Positions 8,878-17,988 of a DNA stretch of 64,000 bases are shown here, piece by piece; the stretch's first letter is position 1, and each line of letters begins with the position of its first letter. The stretch comes from Alistipes finegoldii DSM 17242 (GTDB taxonomy: Bacteria > Bacteroidota > Bacteroidia > Bacteroidales > Rikenellaceae): positions 124,001 to 188,000 of the forward strand of contig NC_018011.1 of NCBI RefSeq assembly GCF_000265365.1, in the 5' to 3' direction. The position numbers and the translations under genes are program-made. The notes under the pieces are model-generated. The model was not told the origin of the DNA. It made no database searches and saw only the letters and a list, made by a program, of their open reading frames with translations.

Positions 8878-10809
8878 ATGGAAGGGTCCGCAGACAAGAT
8901 TTTCGAGGTGCTGAAGCGCTACTGGGGCTTCACCGAATTCCGTCCCGTACAGGAGCGGATCATCCGCTCGGCGATGGCCGGGCGCGATACGCTGGCCCTC
9001 ATGCCCACGGGCGGCGGCAAGTCGCTGACCTATCAGGTTCCGGGACTCGCGCAGCCGGGACTGTGCATCGTCGTCACGCCCCTGATCGCCCTGATGAAGG
9101 ATCAGGTGGACCGCCTGCGGGCGCGGCGCATTCCGGCCGTCGCCATCCATTCGGGACTCTCGCCGCGGCAGATCGACATCGCACTGGACAACTGCGTCTA
9201 CGGCGACGTCAAATTCCTCTATGTGGCTCCCGAACGGCTCGCCACCGAAGCCTTCCGTCTGCGCGTGGAGCGCATGAAGGTCTCGCTGCTGGCCGTGGAC
9301 GAAGCCCACTGCATCTCGCAGTGGGGCTACGACTTCCGCCCCTCGTACCTGCGCATCGCCGAACTGCGCGAAAAACTGCCGGGCGTTCCCGTGCTGGCGC
9401 TCACGGCCTCGGCGACCAAGCTCGTGGCCGAGGACATCATGCGCCACCTGCGCTTCGCCGAGCCGCATATCCTGCGCAGCAGTTTCGCGCGCCCCAACCT
9501 CTCGTACAGCGTCCGCCGCACCGACGACAAAAACGGGCAGCTGCTCCGGCTGGTCCAGAACGTTCCCGGTTCGGGCATCGTCTACGTCCGCACGCGCGAA
9601 GGCACCGAGCAGGTCGCCGACATGCTGCGCCGGCAGGGCGTGACGGCTGCGGCCTACCACGGCGGGATGGGACACGCCGAGCGTTCGCTGCGGCAGGAGG
9701 AGTGGGTCGCGGGCAGGACGCGCGTCATGGTCGCCACCAACGCCTTCGGCATGGGCATCGACAAACCCGACGTGCGGTTCGTCGCCCACTACGCCATGTG
9801 CGATTCGCTCGAAAGCTACTATCAGGAGGCCGGCCGCGCAGGCCGCGACGGCGTGCGCAGCTACGCCCTGCTGCTGACCTCCCCCGACGACGGAGGGCGC
9901 ATCATAAAGCGTTTCGAGCAGGAATTTCCGCCGCTCGAAAAGATCAAGGACATCTACGAAAAGGTCTGCTCCTACCTGCAGATCGGCATCGGCGACGGCG
10001 CCGAAGCTTCGTTTCTGTTCAACATCCACGACTTCTGCGCCCGCGAGCACCTCTACTCCGGCACGGTGCAGAGCGCGCTCAAACTCCTGCAGCAGAACGG
10101 CTACATGACGCTGACCGACGCGCAGGAGAATCCGGCGCGAATCATGTTCTGCGTAAGCCGCGACGATCTCTACCGCATCCGCGTCCAGCGTGACGAACTC
10201 GACCACTTCATCCGCACGCTGCTGCGCCTTTACAACGGCGTCTTCACCGAATTCCGCCAGATCGACGAGGGCGAGATCGCCACGTGGAGCGGCTACACCG
10301 TCGAGCGGGTCAAGGAGCTGCTCAAACGGCTCTGGCAGCTGCGCGTGATCCGCTACGTCCCCTCCAACCGCTCGCCGATCCTCTTCATGAACGAGGAGCG
10401 GCTTCCCCGCGCCGACCTCTACATCTCTCCCGACACCTACAAACGGCGTCAGGAGCTGATGCGCGAACGTTTCGAACACATGCTCGACTACGCCGCCAAC
10501 GAAACCCGCTGCCGGAGCGCCGTGCTGGAAGCCTACTTCGGCGAGGGCGATCCCGCGCCGTGCGGCGTCTGCGACATCTGTCTGGCCCGCCGGCGCGCCG
10601 CAAAACAAAAATCCGCGGACGCCGCCGGCAATGCGGCGGAAAGCCTGCGCAAAGAGGTGCTCGAACGGCTGGCCCAAGGCCCCGCCGACCCGCGCGAACT
10701 GGCCGACGGATTTCCGGGCGGCGTGCAGCGGACCGGCGAAGTGATCCGGCAACTGCTCGACGAGGGTCTGCTCGCCACCGGCAAGGACGGGAAAATCAGG
10801 CTGAAATAA
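8878..10809 (+). CDS. recQ: RecQ ATP-dependent DNA helicase
   Basis: The product has 643 residues. Walker A (TGGGKSLTYQ), the DEAH box with the RecQ-specific loop (DEAHCISQWGYDFRPSYLRI) and motif VI (QEAGRAGRDG) identify a 3'-5' DNA helicase acting in repair and recombination. A zinc-binding cysteine group (CGVCDIC) follows in the RQC region. No HRDC domain is evident; the C-terminus is a short winged-helix-like segment instead. The ATG at 8878 is preferred over an upstream ATG at 8833, because the promoter box lies between them. It is probably the first gene of a DNA/RNA-maintenance run. Confidence 0.93.
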   Translation: MEGSADKIFEVLKRYWGFTEFRPVQERIIRSAMAGRDTLALMPTGGGKSLTYQVPGLAQPGLCIVVTPLIALMKDQVDRLRARRIPAVAIHSGLSPRQIDIALDNCVYGDVKFLYVAPERLATEAFRLRVERMKVSLLAVDEAHCISQWGYDFRPSYLRIAELREKLPGVPVLALTASATKLVAEDIMRHLRFAEPHILRSSFARPNLSYSVRRTDDKNGQLLRLVQNVPGSGIVYVRTREGTEQVADMLRRQGVTAAAYHGGMGHAERSLRQEEWVAGRTRVMVATNAFGMGIDKPDVRFVAHYAMCDSLESYYQEAGRAGRDGVRSYALLLTSPDDGGRIIKRFEQEFPPLEKIKDIYEKVCSYLQIGIGDGAEASFLFNIHDFCAREHLYSGTVQSALKLLQQNGYMTLTDAQENPARIMFCVSRDDLYRIRVQRDELDHFIRTLLRLYNGVFTEFRQIDEGEIATWSGYTVERVKELLKRLWQLRVIRYVPSNRSPILFMNEERLPRADLYISPDTYKRRQELMRERFEHMLDYAANETRCRSAVLEAYFGEGDPAPCGVCDICLARRRAAKQKSADAAGNAAESLRKEVLERLAQGPADPRELADGFPGGVQRTGEVIRQLLDEGLLATGKDGKIRLK

Positions 10810-10874
10810 CCCGGCGCCCCGACGCCTGATCGCAAAAAGGTCTGCGAACATGTCGTTTTCCGGAAATAATTCCG

Positions 10875-10882
10875 TAATTTTG
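10875..10882 (+). promoter_or_regulatory. -7 box TAATTTTG for the exonuclease gene
   Basis: TAnnTTTG match 17 bp upstream of the ATG at 10900. It shows that the exonuclease-rlmI-hxlR run has its own start and rules out the GTG at 10882. Confidence 0.6.
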
Positions 10883-10899
10883 TGGGAACGTTCCATCGC

Positions 10900-11511
10900 A
10901 TGACTACGACAAATAATTTTACCGATAAAATAAGCAACGAGGAGACCGCCGCGCTTCCCGCCATCGAATTCAAGGGCGAAATCCGCATCATCGAGCATGA
11001 GCGCGACATCGTGCCGGCCTGCAAGTTTCTGATGAAACAGGCCGTCGTGGGCTTCGACACCGAGACGCGCCCCTCGTTCCGTCCGGGCATAAGCTACCGG
11101 GTTTCGCTGCTTCAGCTCTCGACTCCGCAACTCTGCTTTCTGTTCCGGCTGAACAAGATTCCGCTGGCCAAGCCGATCCTTCAGGTGCTCGAAACCGACT
11201 CCATCCTCAAAATCGGCGCCGACGTGGCGGGCGACCTCCGCTCGCTGCGCCAGATCCGCCACTTCCGCGACGGCGGATTCGTGGACCTGCAGTCCATCGC
11301 CCCCGAATGGGGCATCGAGGACAAGAGCCTGCGTAAACTCTCGGCCATCGTCCTCCGGCAGCGCGTCTCCAAAGCCCAGCGTCTGAGCAACTGGGAGGCC
11401 GCGACGCTCACCGACAAACAGAAACTCTACGCCGCGACCGATGCGTGGGTCTGCACGGCGATCTACGACAAACTGCTGCACACACCCAAAATAAAACGTC
11501 CCAAAGCATGA
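10900..11511 (+). CDS. 3'-5' exonuclease, RNase D/WRN-like (DEDD)
   Basis: The product has 203 residues. The Exo I motif is GFDTETRPSF (DxE), Exo II is KIGADVAGDLRSL (Asp), and the last acidic residue is in ATDAWVCTAIYDKL, giving a DEDDy-type active site. Standalone proteins of this length with FDTETRPSF resemble the WRN exonuclease domain and are common in Bacteroidota. It follows recQ by 90 bp, an arrangement that recalls the fused exonuclease-helicase of WRN, although it has its own promoter. Its stop overlaps the rlmI start (ATGA). Confidence 0.85.
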   Translation: MTTTNNFTDKISNEETAALPAIEFKGEIRIIEHERDIVPACKFLMKQAVVGFDTETRPSFRPGISYRVSLLQLSTPQLCFLFRLNKIPLAKPILQVLETDSILKIGADVAGDLRSLRQIRHFRDGGFVDLQSIAPEWGIEDKSLRKLSAIVLRQRVSKAQRLSNWEAATLTDKQKLYAATDAWVCTAIYDKLLHTPKIKRPKA

Positions 11512-12707
11512 CACCTCAAATCTACCTGCGCAAAGGCAAGGAAGAGTCTCTTATGCGCCGCCACCCGTGGATTTTTTCGGGGGCCATCGACTACATCAAG
11601 GCCGAAGACGAATCGGAAATCGCCGAAGGCGCTCTGGTCGAAGTATACACCCGTTCGGGCGAATTCATCGCGCAGGGACACTACCAGATCGGTTCGATCG
11701 CCGTGCGCGTGCTGTCGTTCTGCCGGGAGACGATCGATCAGGAGTGGTGGAACCGCCGCATCGCCGTGGCGCACGACGTTCGCCGCACGCTGGGACTTAC
11801 GGACAATCCCGACACGAACTGCTACCGGCTGGTGCACGGCGAGGGCGACGCCCTGCCGGGACTGGTCGTGGACATCTACGGCACGGCGGCCGTGGTCCAG
11901 TGCCACTCGGTCGGCATGTACCACGCCCGCATGGAGATCGCCAAGGCGATACGGGCGACTTACGGCGACAAAATCACGGCCATCTACGACAAAAGTTCGC
12001 AGACGGTGCCGTTCAACGCCCGGCTGGGCGCCGTGGACGGTTATCTGTGGGGCAGCTCCGACCACGAATCGCACATCGTGACGGAAAACGGCGAGAAATT
12101 CCTCGTAAACTGGGAGAAAGGCCAGAAGACGGGCTTTTTCCTCGACCAGCGCGAAAACCGCGAACTGGTGAAACGCTACGCCAAAGGCCGCACGGTGCTC
12201 AACACCTTCTGTTACACGGGCGGATTCTCGGTCTACGCCATGGCGGGCGGCGCCCGAAAGGTCTGCTCGGTGGACTCCTCCGAACGCGCCGTGACACTCG
12301 CCACCGAAAACATGGTGCTCAACTTCGGCCGGGAGGCCGATTTCTGCGAGATTGCGGCCGACGCCGTGGAGTATCTCAAGGACATCGGCGACAAATACGA
12401 CCTGATCATCCTCGACCCTCCGGCCTTCGCCAAACACCACAAGGTGCTGGGCAACGCCCTGCAAGGCTACAAGCGGCTCAACGCCCGCGCCATTTCGCAG
12501 ATCAAACCCGGCGGCATCCTCTTCACGTTCTCCTGCTCGCAGGCCGTATCGAAGGAACTGTTCCGCACGACGGTCTTCTCGGCCGCAGCCATCGCAGGCC
12601 GCAACGTACGCATCCTGCACCAGATGACGCAGCCCGCCGACCACCCGATCAGCATTTACCACCCTGAAGGCGAATACCTCAAAGGCCTCGTGCTCTACGT
12701 CGAATAA
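11508..12707 (+). CDS. rlmI: 23S rRNA m5C methyltransferase RlmI-like
   Basis: The product has 399 residues, matching RlmI (about 396). The N-terminal PUA domain (RHPWIFSGAI) binds RNA; the central EEHD-like region is followed by a Rossmann methyltransferase with FCYTGGFSVYA (SAM binding), DPPAFAK and SCSQAVS (catalytic Cys region). E. coli RlmI methylates C1962 of 23S rRNA, and the same site is inferred here. The ATG at 11508 overlaps the exonuclease stop by 4 bp; a longer frame from 11445 is rejected because it lies inside that gene. Confidence 0.88.
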   Translation: MTPQIYLRKGKEESLMRRHPWIFSGAIDYIKAEDESEIAEGALVEVYTRSGEFIAQGHYQIGSIAVRVLSFCRETIDQEWWNRRIAVAHDVRRTLGLTDNPDTNCYRLVHGEGDALPGLVVDIYGTAAVVQCHSVGMYHARMEIAKAIRATYGDKITAIYDKSSQTVPFNARLGAVDGYLWGSSDHESHIVTENGEKFLVNWEKGQKTGFFLDQRENRELVKRYAKGRTVLNTFCYTGGFSVYAMAGGARKVCSVDSSERAVTLATENMVLNFGREADFCEIAADAVEYLKDIGDKYDLIILDPPAFAKHHKVLGNALQGYKRLNARAISQIKPGGILFTFSCSQAVSKELFRTTVFSAAAIAGRNVRILHQMTQPADHPISIYHPEGEYLKGLVLYVE

Positions 12708-12708
12708 G

Positions 12709-13086
12709 ATGGCGAAAACCGCAACCGATCCGGGGTACGCCGCCTGCCCCATCCGCAATATCGTGGACCGCTTCGGCGACAAATGGTCCCTGCTGGTGCT
12801 CTACAACCTGCACACGGGCGGGCGTCTGCGCTTTTCGGAGATACACCGCCGGATGACCGACATCTCGCAGAAGATGCTCGCCTCGACCCTGCGGCGGCTC
12901 GAACAGGACGGCCTGCTTTCGCGCACGGTCTACCCCGAAGTGCCGCCGCGCGTCGAATACGCCCTCACGCCCCGCGGCGAATCGCTCATGCCCCATCTCG
13001 TCTCGCTCATCGGCTGGGCACTGGAAAATTTCGACGCGATCGTCAGCGACCGCAACTCCCTGCAAGCAACCGGACCGGATCTATAA
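12709..13086 (+). CDS. HxlR-family transcriptional regulator
   Basis: The product has 125 residues. CPIRNIVDRFGDKWSLLVLYNL is the HxlR winged-helix signature, with one Cys near the N-terminus that often senses thiols or aldehydes in this family, followed by RFSEIHRRMTDISQKMLASTLRRLEQDGL (recognition helix and wing). The regulator is a DNA-binding dimer. It begins 1 bp after rlmI, so it is cotranscribed with it, and its target is unknown. Confidence 0.88.
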   Translation: MAKTATDPGYAACPIRNIVDRFGDKWSLLVLYNLHTGGRLRFSEIHRRMTDISQKMLASTLRRLEQDGLLSRTVYPEVPPRVEYALTPRGESLMPHLVSLIGWALENFDAIVSDRNSLQATGPDL

Positions 13087-13272
13087 ATCACGCACCCGAA
13101 ACCGCCAAGCAGCAGGCTTCGGACCATCGCGGTCCCCGCAACCCAGCCCGCCCCATCGTCCGCCCTCTCAGATGCCACGGCAATCGGTTCCTGCAACCGT
13201 TCCGGAGAGGGTTCCGTCCCGGCCCCGCCAAACACGCCCGACAAATGCACCCGGCGGCGCCATGTCCGCTCC

Positions 13273-13308
13273 AAATAGAAAAAGTCCCTTCCGGGACTTT
13301 TTCTATTT
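13273..13308. terminator. Perfect 16-bp palindromic terminator
   Basis: Arms AAATAGAAAAAGTCCC and GGGACTTTTTCTATTT are perfectly complementary around a TTCC loop. It serves the rightward hxlR transcript and the leftward beta-propeller gene, whose TAG stop (13303-13305) lies inside the right arm. Confidence 0.9.
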
Positions 13309-14160
13309 TACCTTTTCGAAAACATAAACCTCGTGCAGTTCCTTGTCGTAGCCGGGATAAAAGCCCTTGACCATCCCCAACACGATCCGCGAACCGCGGT
13401 TGGCCAGCACCAGCAATTCGTCGGTCTGCGGATCTATCGCCAATCCTTCGATTTCGCCCGCACGCAGGAAATCGGTCATCGCGCGAAACGGCAGCGCCGT
13501 CGCATAACTCTTCCCGTCGCGCATGTCGGCGATATAGATCGTATCCGGCTCGTCGAGGTCCGCATCGCCGTCATCGGCCGAGATCAGCATCCGGCCGTCC
13601 ACCATGAAGATCCCCTGCTGCCACTGCGGAACCGGACGCAGATGCACCTTGCGGACATACTTCCCCGTCTTGAGATCATAGCCGTACAGATAGCGGCCGT
13701 CCACCCAGTCCGACATCCAGACCATGTCGTTGTCCCGGTCCACGGCCAGTCCGCTCACCTCGACCTGCCCCGATTCGGGGTCCCAGTCGATCGAACGCTT
13801 CCATTTCAGGTTGTCCGCATCGTAAACGGCGACCTGAATGTTCTCGCCCTTGCCGTCTTCGAAAGTCTCGATACCGGCATACAGCTCGCCGTTCCACACG
13901 TCGATATCGCCCAAGTGATTGGCTTCGAGCGGCAGTCCTTCGAACGGGTGTTCGTTTTCGGCGACCAGCCGCCCCTGCTTGTCATACTTGTAGAGCGCCG
14001 TGCTGCCCGAAACGTAATAATAGTTCGAGTCGGCGGCGATTCCCTGCCGTCCTTCGACCGGAACGATCCGTTTGAGCCGATACTCCCCGCCGAGACTCTG
14101 CGCCCGGAGCGCCGTGCCGGCCGCCATGAGCGCCAGCACAAAAAAAATTCGTTTCATCAT
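13303..14160 (-). CDS. Secreted beta-propeller-like protein
   Basis: The product has 285 residues. A signal peptide ending ALRAQ (about residue 20) is followed by repeated blades containing GIAADSNYYYV, LGDIDVWNGELYAG, VSGLAVDRDNDMVWMSDW and IEGLAIDPQTDELLVL. This pattern resembles SdiA-regulated or phytase-like esterase beta-propellers. Export to the periplasm is expected; ligand or enzymatic activity is unknown. It appears to be a single-gene unit. Confidence 0.7.
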   Translation of the reverse strand: MMKRIFFVLALMAAGTALRAQSLGGEYRLKRIVPVEGRQGIAADSNYYYVSGSTALYKYDKQGRLVAENEHPFEGLPLEANHLGDIDVWNGELYAGIETFEDGKGENIQVAVYDADNLKWKRSIDWDPESGQVEVSGLAVDRDNDMVWMSDWVDGRYLYGYDLKTGKYVRKVHLRPVPQWQQGIFMVDGRMLISADDGDADLDEPDTIYIADMRDGKSYATALPFRAMTDFLRAGEIEGLAIDPQTDELLVLANRGSRIVLGMVKGFYPGYDKELHEVYVFEKVK

Positions 14161-14192
14161 AGTCGTACGATTTTACACATCCGCACCAGAGC

Positions 14193-14243
14193 AAAAACAA
14201 GGCCGGAGACGCACACCCGGTTCAAAGGTTTCGTCTCCGGCCT
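14193..14243 (-). terminator. Intrinsic terminator after yidC
   Basis: Twelve-base arms (AGGCCGGAGACG / CGTCTCCGGCCT) with a 20-nt loop, followed on the minus strand by TTGTTTTTG. The 100 bp between it and the yidC stop hold repeats of CCGGT-containing words and no gene. Confidence 0.75.
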
Positions 14244-14350
14244 GTTCTCTGCAGTCCATTCAACAGCCCGAACGCTTCGGGCCGGTTCTGACCGCTCCCG
14301 GTCAATTCCAGTCGGGTCCGGTCTCTTCCCGAAGGCTTCCGGTCCGGGAA

Positions 14351-16321
14351 CTACTTGCGTTTGGCCCGCTGCTGGGCCTCCTGCTGACGCATCAGCTCCT
14401 CGTAGCGCTGCTGGAATTTCGATTTCTTGCCTTTCGACTTCCTCGCGGCATTGGCCTGCATCACGGCATGAATCTTCTCGTCGTCCACGATGCGGCGGAT
14501 GACGAGCGTCTGCCCGATCGTGAAGAGGTTTGACAGCAGGTAATAGTAGCATAAGCCGCTCGAATAGCTGTTGAACCACAACAGCATCATGATCGGCATC
14601 ATGTAGACCATCATAAACTTCATGCCGGCCATCTGGGGCTGCGACGAAGCGGTCTGCTGGTAATTGAAGTAGGAGTAGCCGAACAGCGACACGGCCATCA
14701 GCAGCGCGAACAGGCTGACATGGTCGCCGTAGAACGGGATCGAGAACGGCAGGTTCACGATGCTGTCGTACGACGAGAGGTCGTCGGCCCAGAGGAACGG
14801 CTGCTCACGCAGCTCGATCGACGCCGGGAAGAAGCGGAACATGGCGATCAGGATCGGCAGCTGGATCAGCATCGGAATACAGCCGCCCATGGGGTTGATG
14901 CCGGCCTTTTTGTAAAGTTCCATCGTCGCCTGCTGCTTTTTCATGGCATCCTCCTTCTTGGGATACTTCTTGTTAAGCTCGTCCACCTGCGGTTTTATCA
15001 GGCGCATCTTGGCCATCGACACGTAGCTCTTGTAGGTGAGCGGCGAGATGACGAGCTTCACGAGAATCACCAGAATCAGGATGATGATGCCGAAACTGCC
15101 GATGTAGTTGCGCAGGAAGTCGAAGACCGGAATCACACACCAGCGGTTCACCCAGCCGAAGATACCCCATCCCAGCGGAATCAGACGCTCCATATGGAGG
15201 TCCGCACCGTTGTTGTCGGTGACTTTCTTCAGGATCGCATATTTGTTGGGACCGAAGTAGAATGCGAAATCATATCCTTCGACCTGCGCCGAGTAGGGCA
15301 CAGCCATCTGCACGGAGAAACTCTTGAGCAGCTCCGAGCCGGGAGCCGCCGTATCGAAGGCCATGTTGGCGCTGGAGACGTTCTGCGGCGCGATGAAGAC
15401 CGACGAGAAGAACTGCTGCTTGAAAGCCACCCAGTTCACCGCCGTCGATACGCTCTTCGACTTGGCGCCGTCGCTCATACCCAGCTCCTCGATCGAACTT
15501 TCGCCCGGAAAACGGTAGGCCAGCGTCGTGTACATGTTTTCGTTCTGGAACCCCTTCTCGTTCTGGTACGAGACATTCGACCAGTCGATGCCGATCGAAG
15601 TCTGGTTGGCCATCTGCGGGGCCATGTTCACCAGCCGGACGTTGAAATCCACGAGGTAATCGCGCTCCGGAGCCTGCTTATTATATATAAGGTACTCGTA
15701 TTCGAGCCATGCGTTCTCCGCCACCGCAAGACGCATCGTCACACGCCGGGCATCGCCTGCCGTCTCCACGGGTTCAGCGCGGAAGACGTAATCCATCGTA
15801 TTGACCTTGACGTTGTTCAGGCCGTTCTTCACATAGAACGACATGTCGAACCGGGCGCTCGCAGGGTCCATCAGCTCGATCAGTTGGTCGCGCTGACCGC
15901 GGGGTGCGTACTTGGTGTAGTCCTTGAGCGTCACGCCCGTGATCTGTCCGCCGCGCGTCGAGAAACGCACCGTCATCACCTCGTTCTCCACCGTAAACTC
16001 TTCAGGCTCTGCCTCCTGCGCCGCGGTCAGATACTCGCCCATCGCGGCGATCCGACGCTGACGCACGGTCTGGGCCAAATCCGCCTCCGCTTCGGGCGCC
16101 GTCGTCTCACCGGACGCCGCAACCGCACTCTCCGCAGCGCCGCCTGCCACGCTGTCCGCCGCGGGAACCGCGGGACGCGAAGCGGCGGCTACCGAATCCT
16201 GATAGGCCTGCCACGCGGCCATTTCCTGCTGATATTTCTCCTGCTGTTTGGTATTGACATAGGCGAATCCCAGAAAAAGGACCGCCACGACGACAATACC
16301 CAAAATTGTTTTTTTATCCAT
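14351..16321 (-). CDS. yidC: Membrane protein insertase YidC
   Basis: The product has 656 residues, the usual length for Bacteroidota YidC. It has an N-terminal transmembrane anchor (residues about 5-22), an Ala-rich linker, a large periplasmic beta-domain, and the conserved 5-helix core near the C-terminus (GIIILILVILVKLVISPLTYKSYVSMAKM through FNSYSSGLCYYYLLSNLFTIGQTLV). It inserts proteins into the inner membrane with or without Sec. It is 33 bp downstream of pyrG in a leftward run and ends with a basic ribosome-interacting tail. Confidence 0.95.
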   Translation of the reverse strand: MDKKTILGIVVVAVLFLGFAYVNTKQQEKYQQEMAAWQAYQDSVAAASRPAVPAADSVAGGAAESAVAASGETTAPEAEADLAQTVRQRRIAAMGEYLTAAQEAEPEEFTVENEVMTVRFSTRGGQITGVTLKDYTKYAPRGQRDQLIELMDPASARFDMSFYVKNGLNNVKVNTMDYVFRAEPVETAGDARRVTMRLAVAENAWLEYEYLIYNKQAPERDYLVDFNVRLVNMAPQMANQTSIGIDWSNVSYQNEKGFQNENMYTTLAYRFPGESSIEELGMSDGAKSKSVSTAVNWVAFKQQFFSSVFIAPQNVSSANMAFDTAAPGSELLKSFSVQMAVPYSAQVEGYDFAFYFGPNKYAILKKVTDNNGADLHMERLIPLGWGIFGWVNRWCVIPVFDFLRNYIGSFGIIILILVILVKLVISPLTYKSYVSMAKMRLIKPQVDELNKKYPKKEDAMKKQQATMELYKKAGINPMGGCIPMLIQLPILIAMFRFFPASIELREQPFLWADDLSSYDSIVNLPFSIPFYGDHVSLFALLMAVSLFGYSYFNYQQTASSQPQMAGMKFMMVYMMPIMMLLWFNSYSSGLCYYYLLSNLFTIGQTLVIRRIVDDEKIHAVMQANAARKSKGKKSKFQQRYEELMRQQEAQQRAKRK

Positions 16322-16354
16322 CTAAACGTGTTTGCTTCTTACTTTGTGCGGTTA

Positions 16355-17977
16355 TTACTTCTTTTCCCCGGCGTATTTGAGCGCCGCTCCGACGAACGCC
16401 ACGAACAGCGGCGAAGGCTTCAGCACCGTACTTTTGTATTCGGGATGATACTGCGTGCCGACGAACCACGGATGGTTCGCCACTTCGACCACCTCGACCA
16501 GCCCCGTATCGGGGTTGATGCCCACGGCCTGCATGCCGGCGGCTTCGAACTGCTCCAGATAGTCGTTGTTGAACTCGTAGCGGTGACGGTGACGCTCCGA
16601 AATATTGAGCTTGCCGTACGCCGCGGCGACTTTCGAACCCTTCTTCAGCGCACACGGATAGGCGCCCAGACGCATCGTGCCGCCCTTGGCCGTCACGCCC
16701 TTCTGCTCCTCCATCAGGTCGATGACCGGATGCGGCGTCGATTCCATTTCGCTCGAATTGGCGTCGGCGATGCCCAGCACGTTGCGGGCGAACTCGATCA
16801 CGGCGCACTGCATGCCCAGACAGATGCCGAGGAACGGAATGTTGTTTTCGCGGGCATAACGCACGGCCACGATCTTGCCCTCGATGCCGCGGTTTCCGAA
16901 GCCCGGAGCCACCAGAATGCCCGACATCTTGCCCAGCTTCTCGGCCACGGTTTCGGGCGTGATCTTCTCTGAATTGACATAGCGCAGTTTCACCTTGCAG
17001 TCGTTCACGGCGCCCGCATGCACGAACGATTCGCAGATCGACTTGTAGGCGTCGGGCAGTTCGGTGTACTTGCCGACCAGCGCGATCTCGATCTTCTTCG
17101 AAGGGTGCTTGATCTTGTCTACCAGCGCGTTCCACGCGGTCATATCGGGTTCCTTGTCGGCGGGCAGGTCGAGTTTCTGGAGCACCACCTCGTCCAGATG
17201 CTGGTCGTGCATCTTCTGCGGCACTTCGTAGATCGTCGGTACGTCGATCGACTCCATCACGGCGTTGGCGTCCACGTTGCAGAACAGGGCCACCTTGCGG
17301 CGCAGGTTCACCGAAAGCGGATGCTCGGTGCGCAGCACGAGGATGTCGGGCTGCAAGCCGTTTTCGAGCAGCGCCTTCACCGAGTGCTGGGTGGGTTTGG
17401 TCTTCAGCTCGCCCGAAGCCGCCATGTAGGGGATCAGCGTCAGGTGCACCAGCGCCGTGTTCTTATAGCCCAGCGAGTAGCGCAGCTGGCGCACCGACTC
17501 GATGAACGGCAGCGACTCGATGTCGCCCACCGTACCGCCGATCTCGGTGATGATAACGTCGTAAACCTTCTTCTGCGCCAGCAGCTGGATGCGGCGCTTG
17601 ATCTCGTCGGTGATATGGGGAATGACCTGCACGGTCTTGCCCAGATACTCGCCCTTGCGCTCCTTCTCGATGACGCTCTTGTAAATCCGGCCCGTCGTGA
17701 CGTTGTTGGCCTTCGACGTGGGCTGGTTCGTAAAGCGTTCGTAGTGGCCCAGATCGAGGTCGGTCTCCGCGCCGTCCTCCGTCACATAGCATTCGCCGTG
17801 TTCGTAGGGATTCAGCGTTCCGGGATCGACGTTGATGTAGGGGTCGAGTTTCTGAATGGTCACCGAATAGCCGCGCGCCTGCAGAAGTCGGGCTATCGAG
17901 GCCGAAATAATACCCTTGCCGAGCGACGACGCAACGCCGCCCGTAACAAATATGTACTTGGGTTTGGAAAGTTTCAT
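16355..17977 (-). CDS. pyrG: CTP synthase
   Basis: The product has 540 residues. The N-terminal synthetase domain begins KYIFVTGGVASSLGKGI (P-loop) and contains GGTVGDIES; the C-terminal class I glutaminase has GICLGMQ (catalytic Cys) and the HPEYKS/E triad region. It converts UTP to CTP using glutamine and ATP. It lies between the DUF349 gene (11 bp upstream) and yidC in a probable operon. Confidence 0.96.
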   Translation of the reverse strand: MKLSKPKYIFVTGGVASSLGKGIISASIARLLQARGYSVTIQKLDPYINVDPGTLNPYEHGECYVTEDGAETDLDLGHYERFTNQPTSKANNVTTGRIYKSVIEKERKGEYLGKTVQVIPHITDEIKRRIQLLAQKKVYDVIITEIGGTVGDIESLPFIESVRQLRYSLGYKNTALVHLTLIPYMAASGELKTKPTQHSVKALLENGLQPDILVLRTEHPLSVNLRRKVALFCNVDANAVMESIDVPTIYEVPQKMHDQHLDEVVLQKLDLPADKEPDMTAWNALVDKIKHPSKKIEIALVGKYTELPDAYKSICESFVHAGAVNDCKVKLRYVNSEKITPETVAEKLGKMSGILVAPGFGNRGIEGKIVAVRYARENNIPFLGICLGMQCAVIEFARNVLGIADANSSEMESTPHPVIDLMEEQKGVTAKGGTMRLGAYPCALKKGSKVAAAYGKLNISERHRHRYEFNNDYLEQFEAAGMQAVGINPDTGLVEVVEVANHPWFVGTQYHPEYKSTVLKPSPLFVAFVGAALKYAGEKK

Positions 17978-17988
17978 TACGTTTATTA

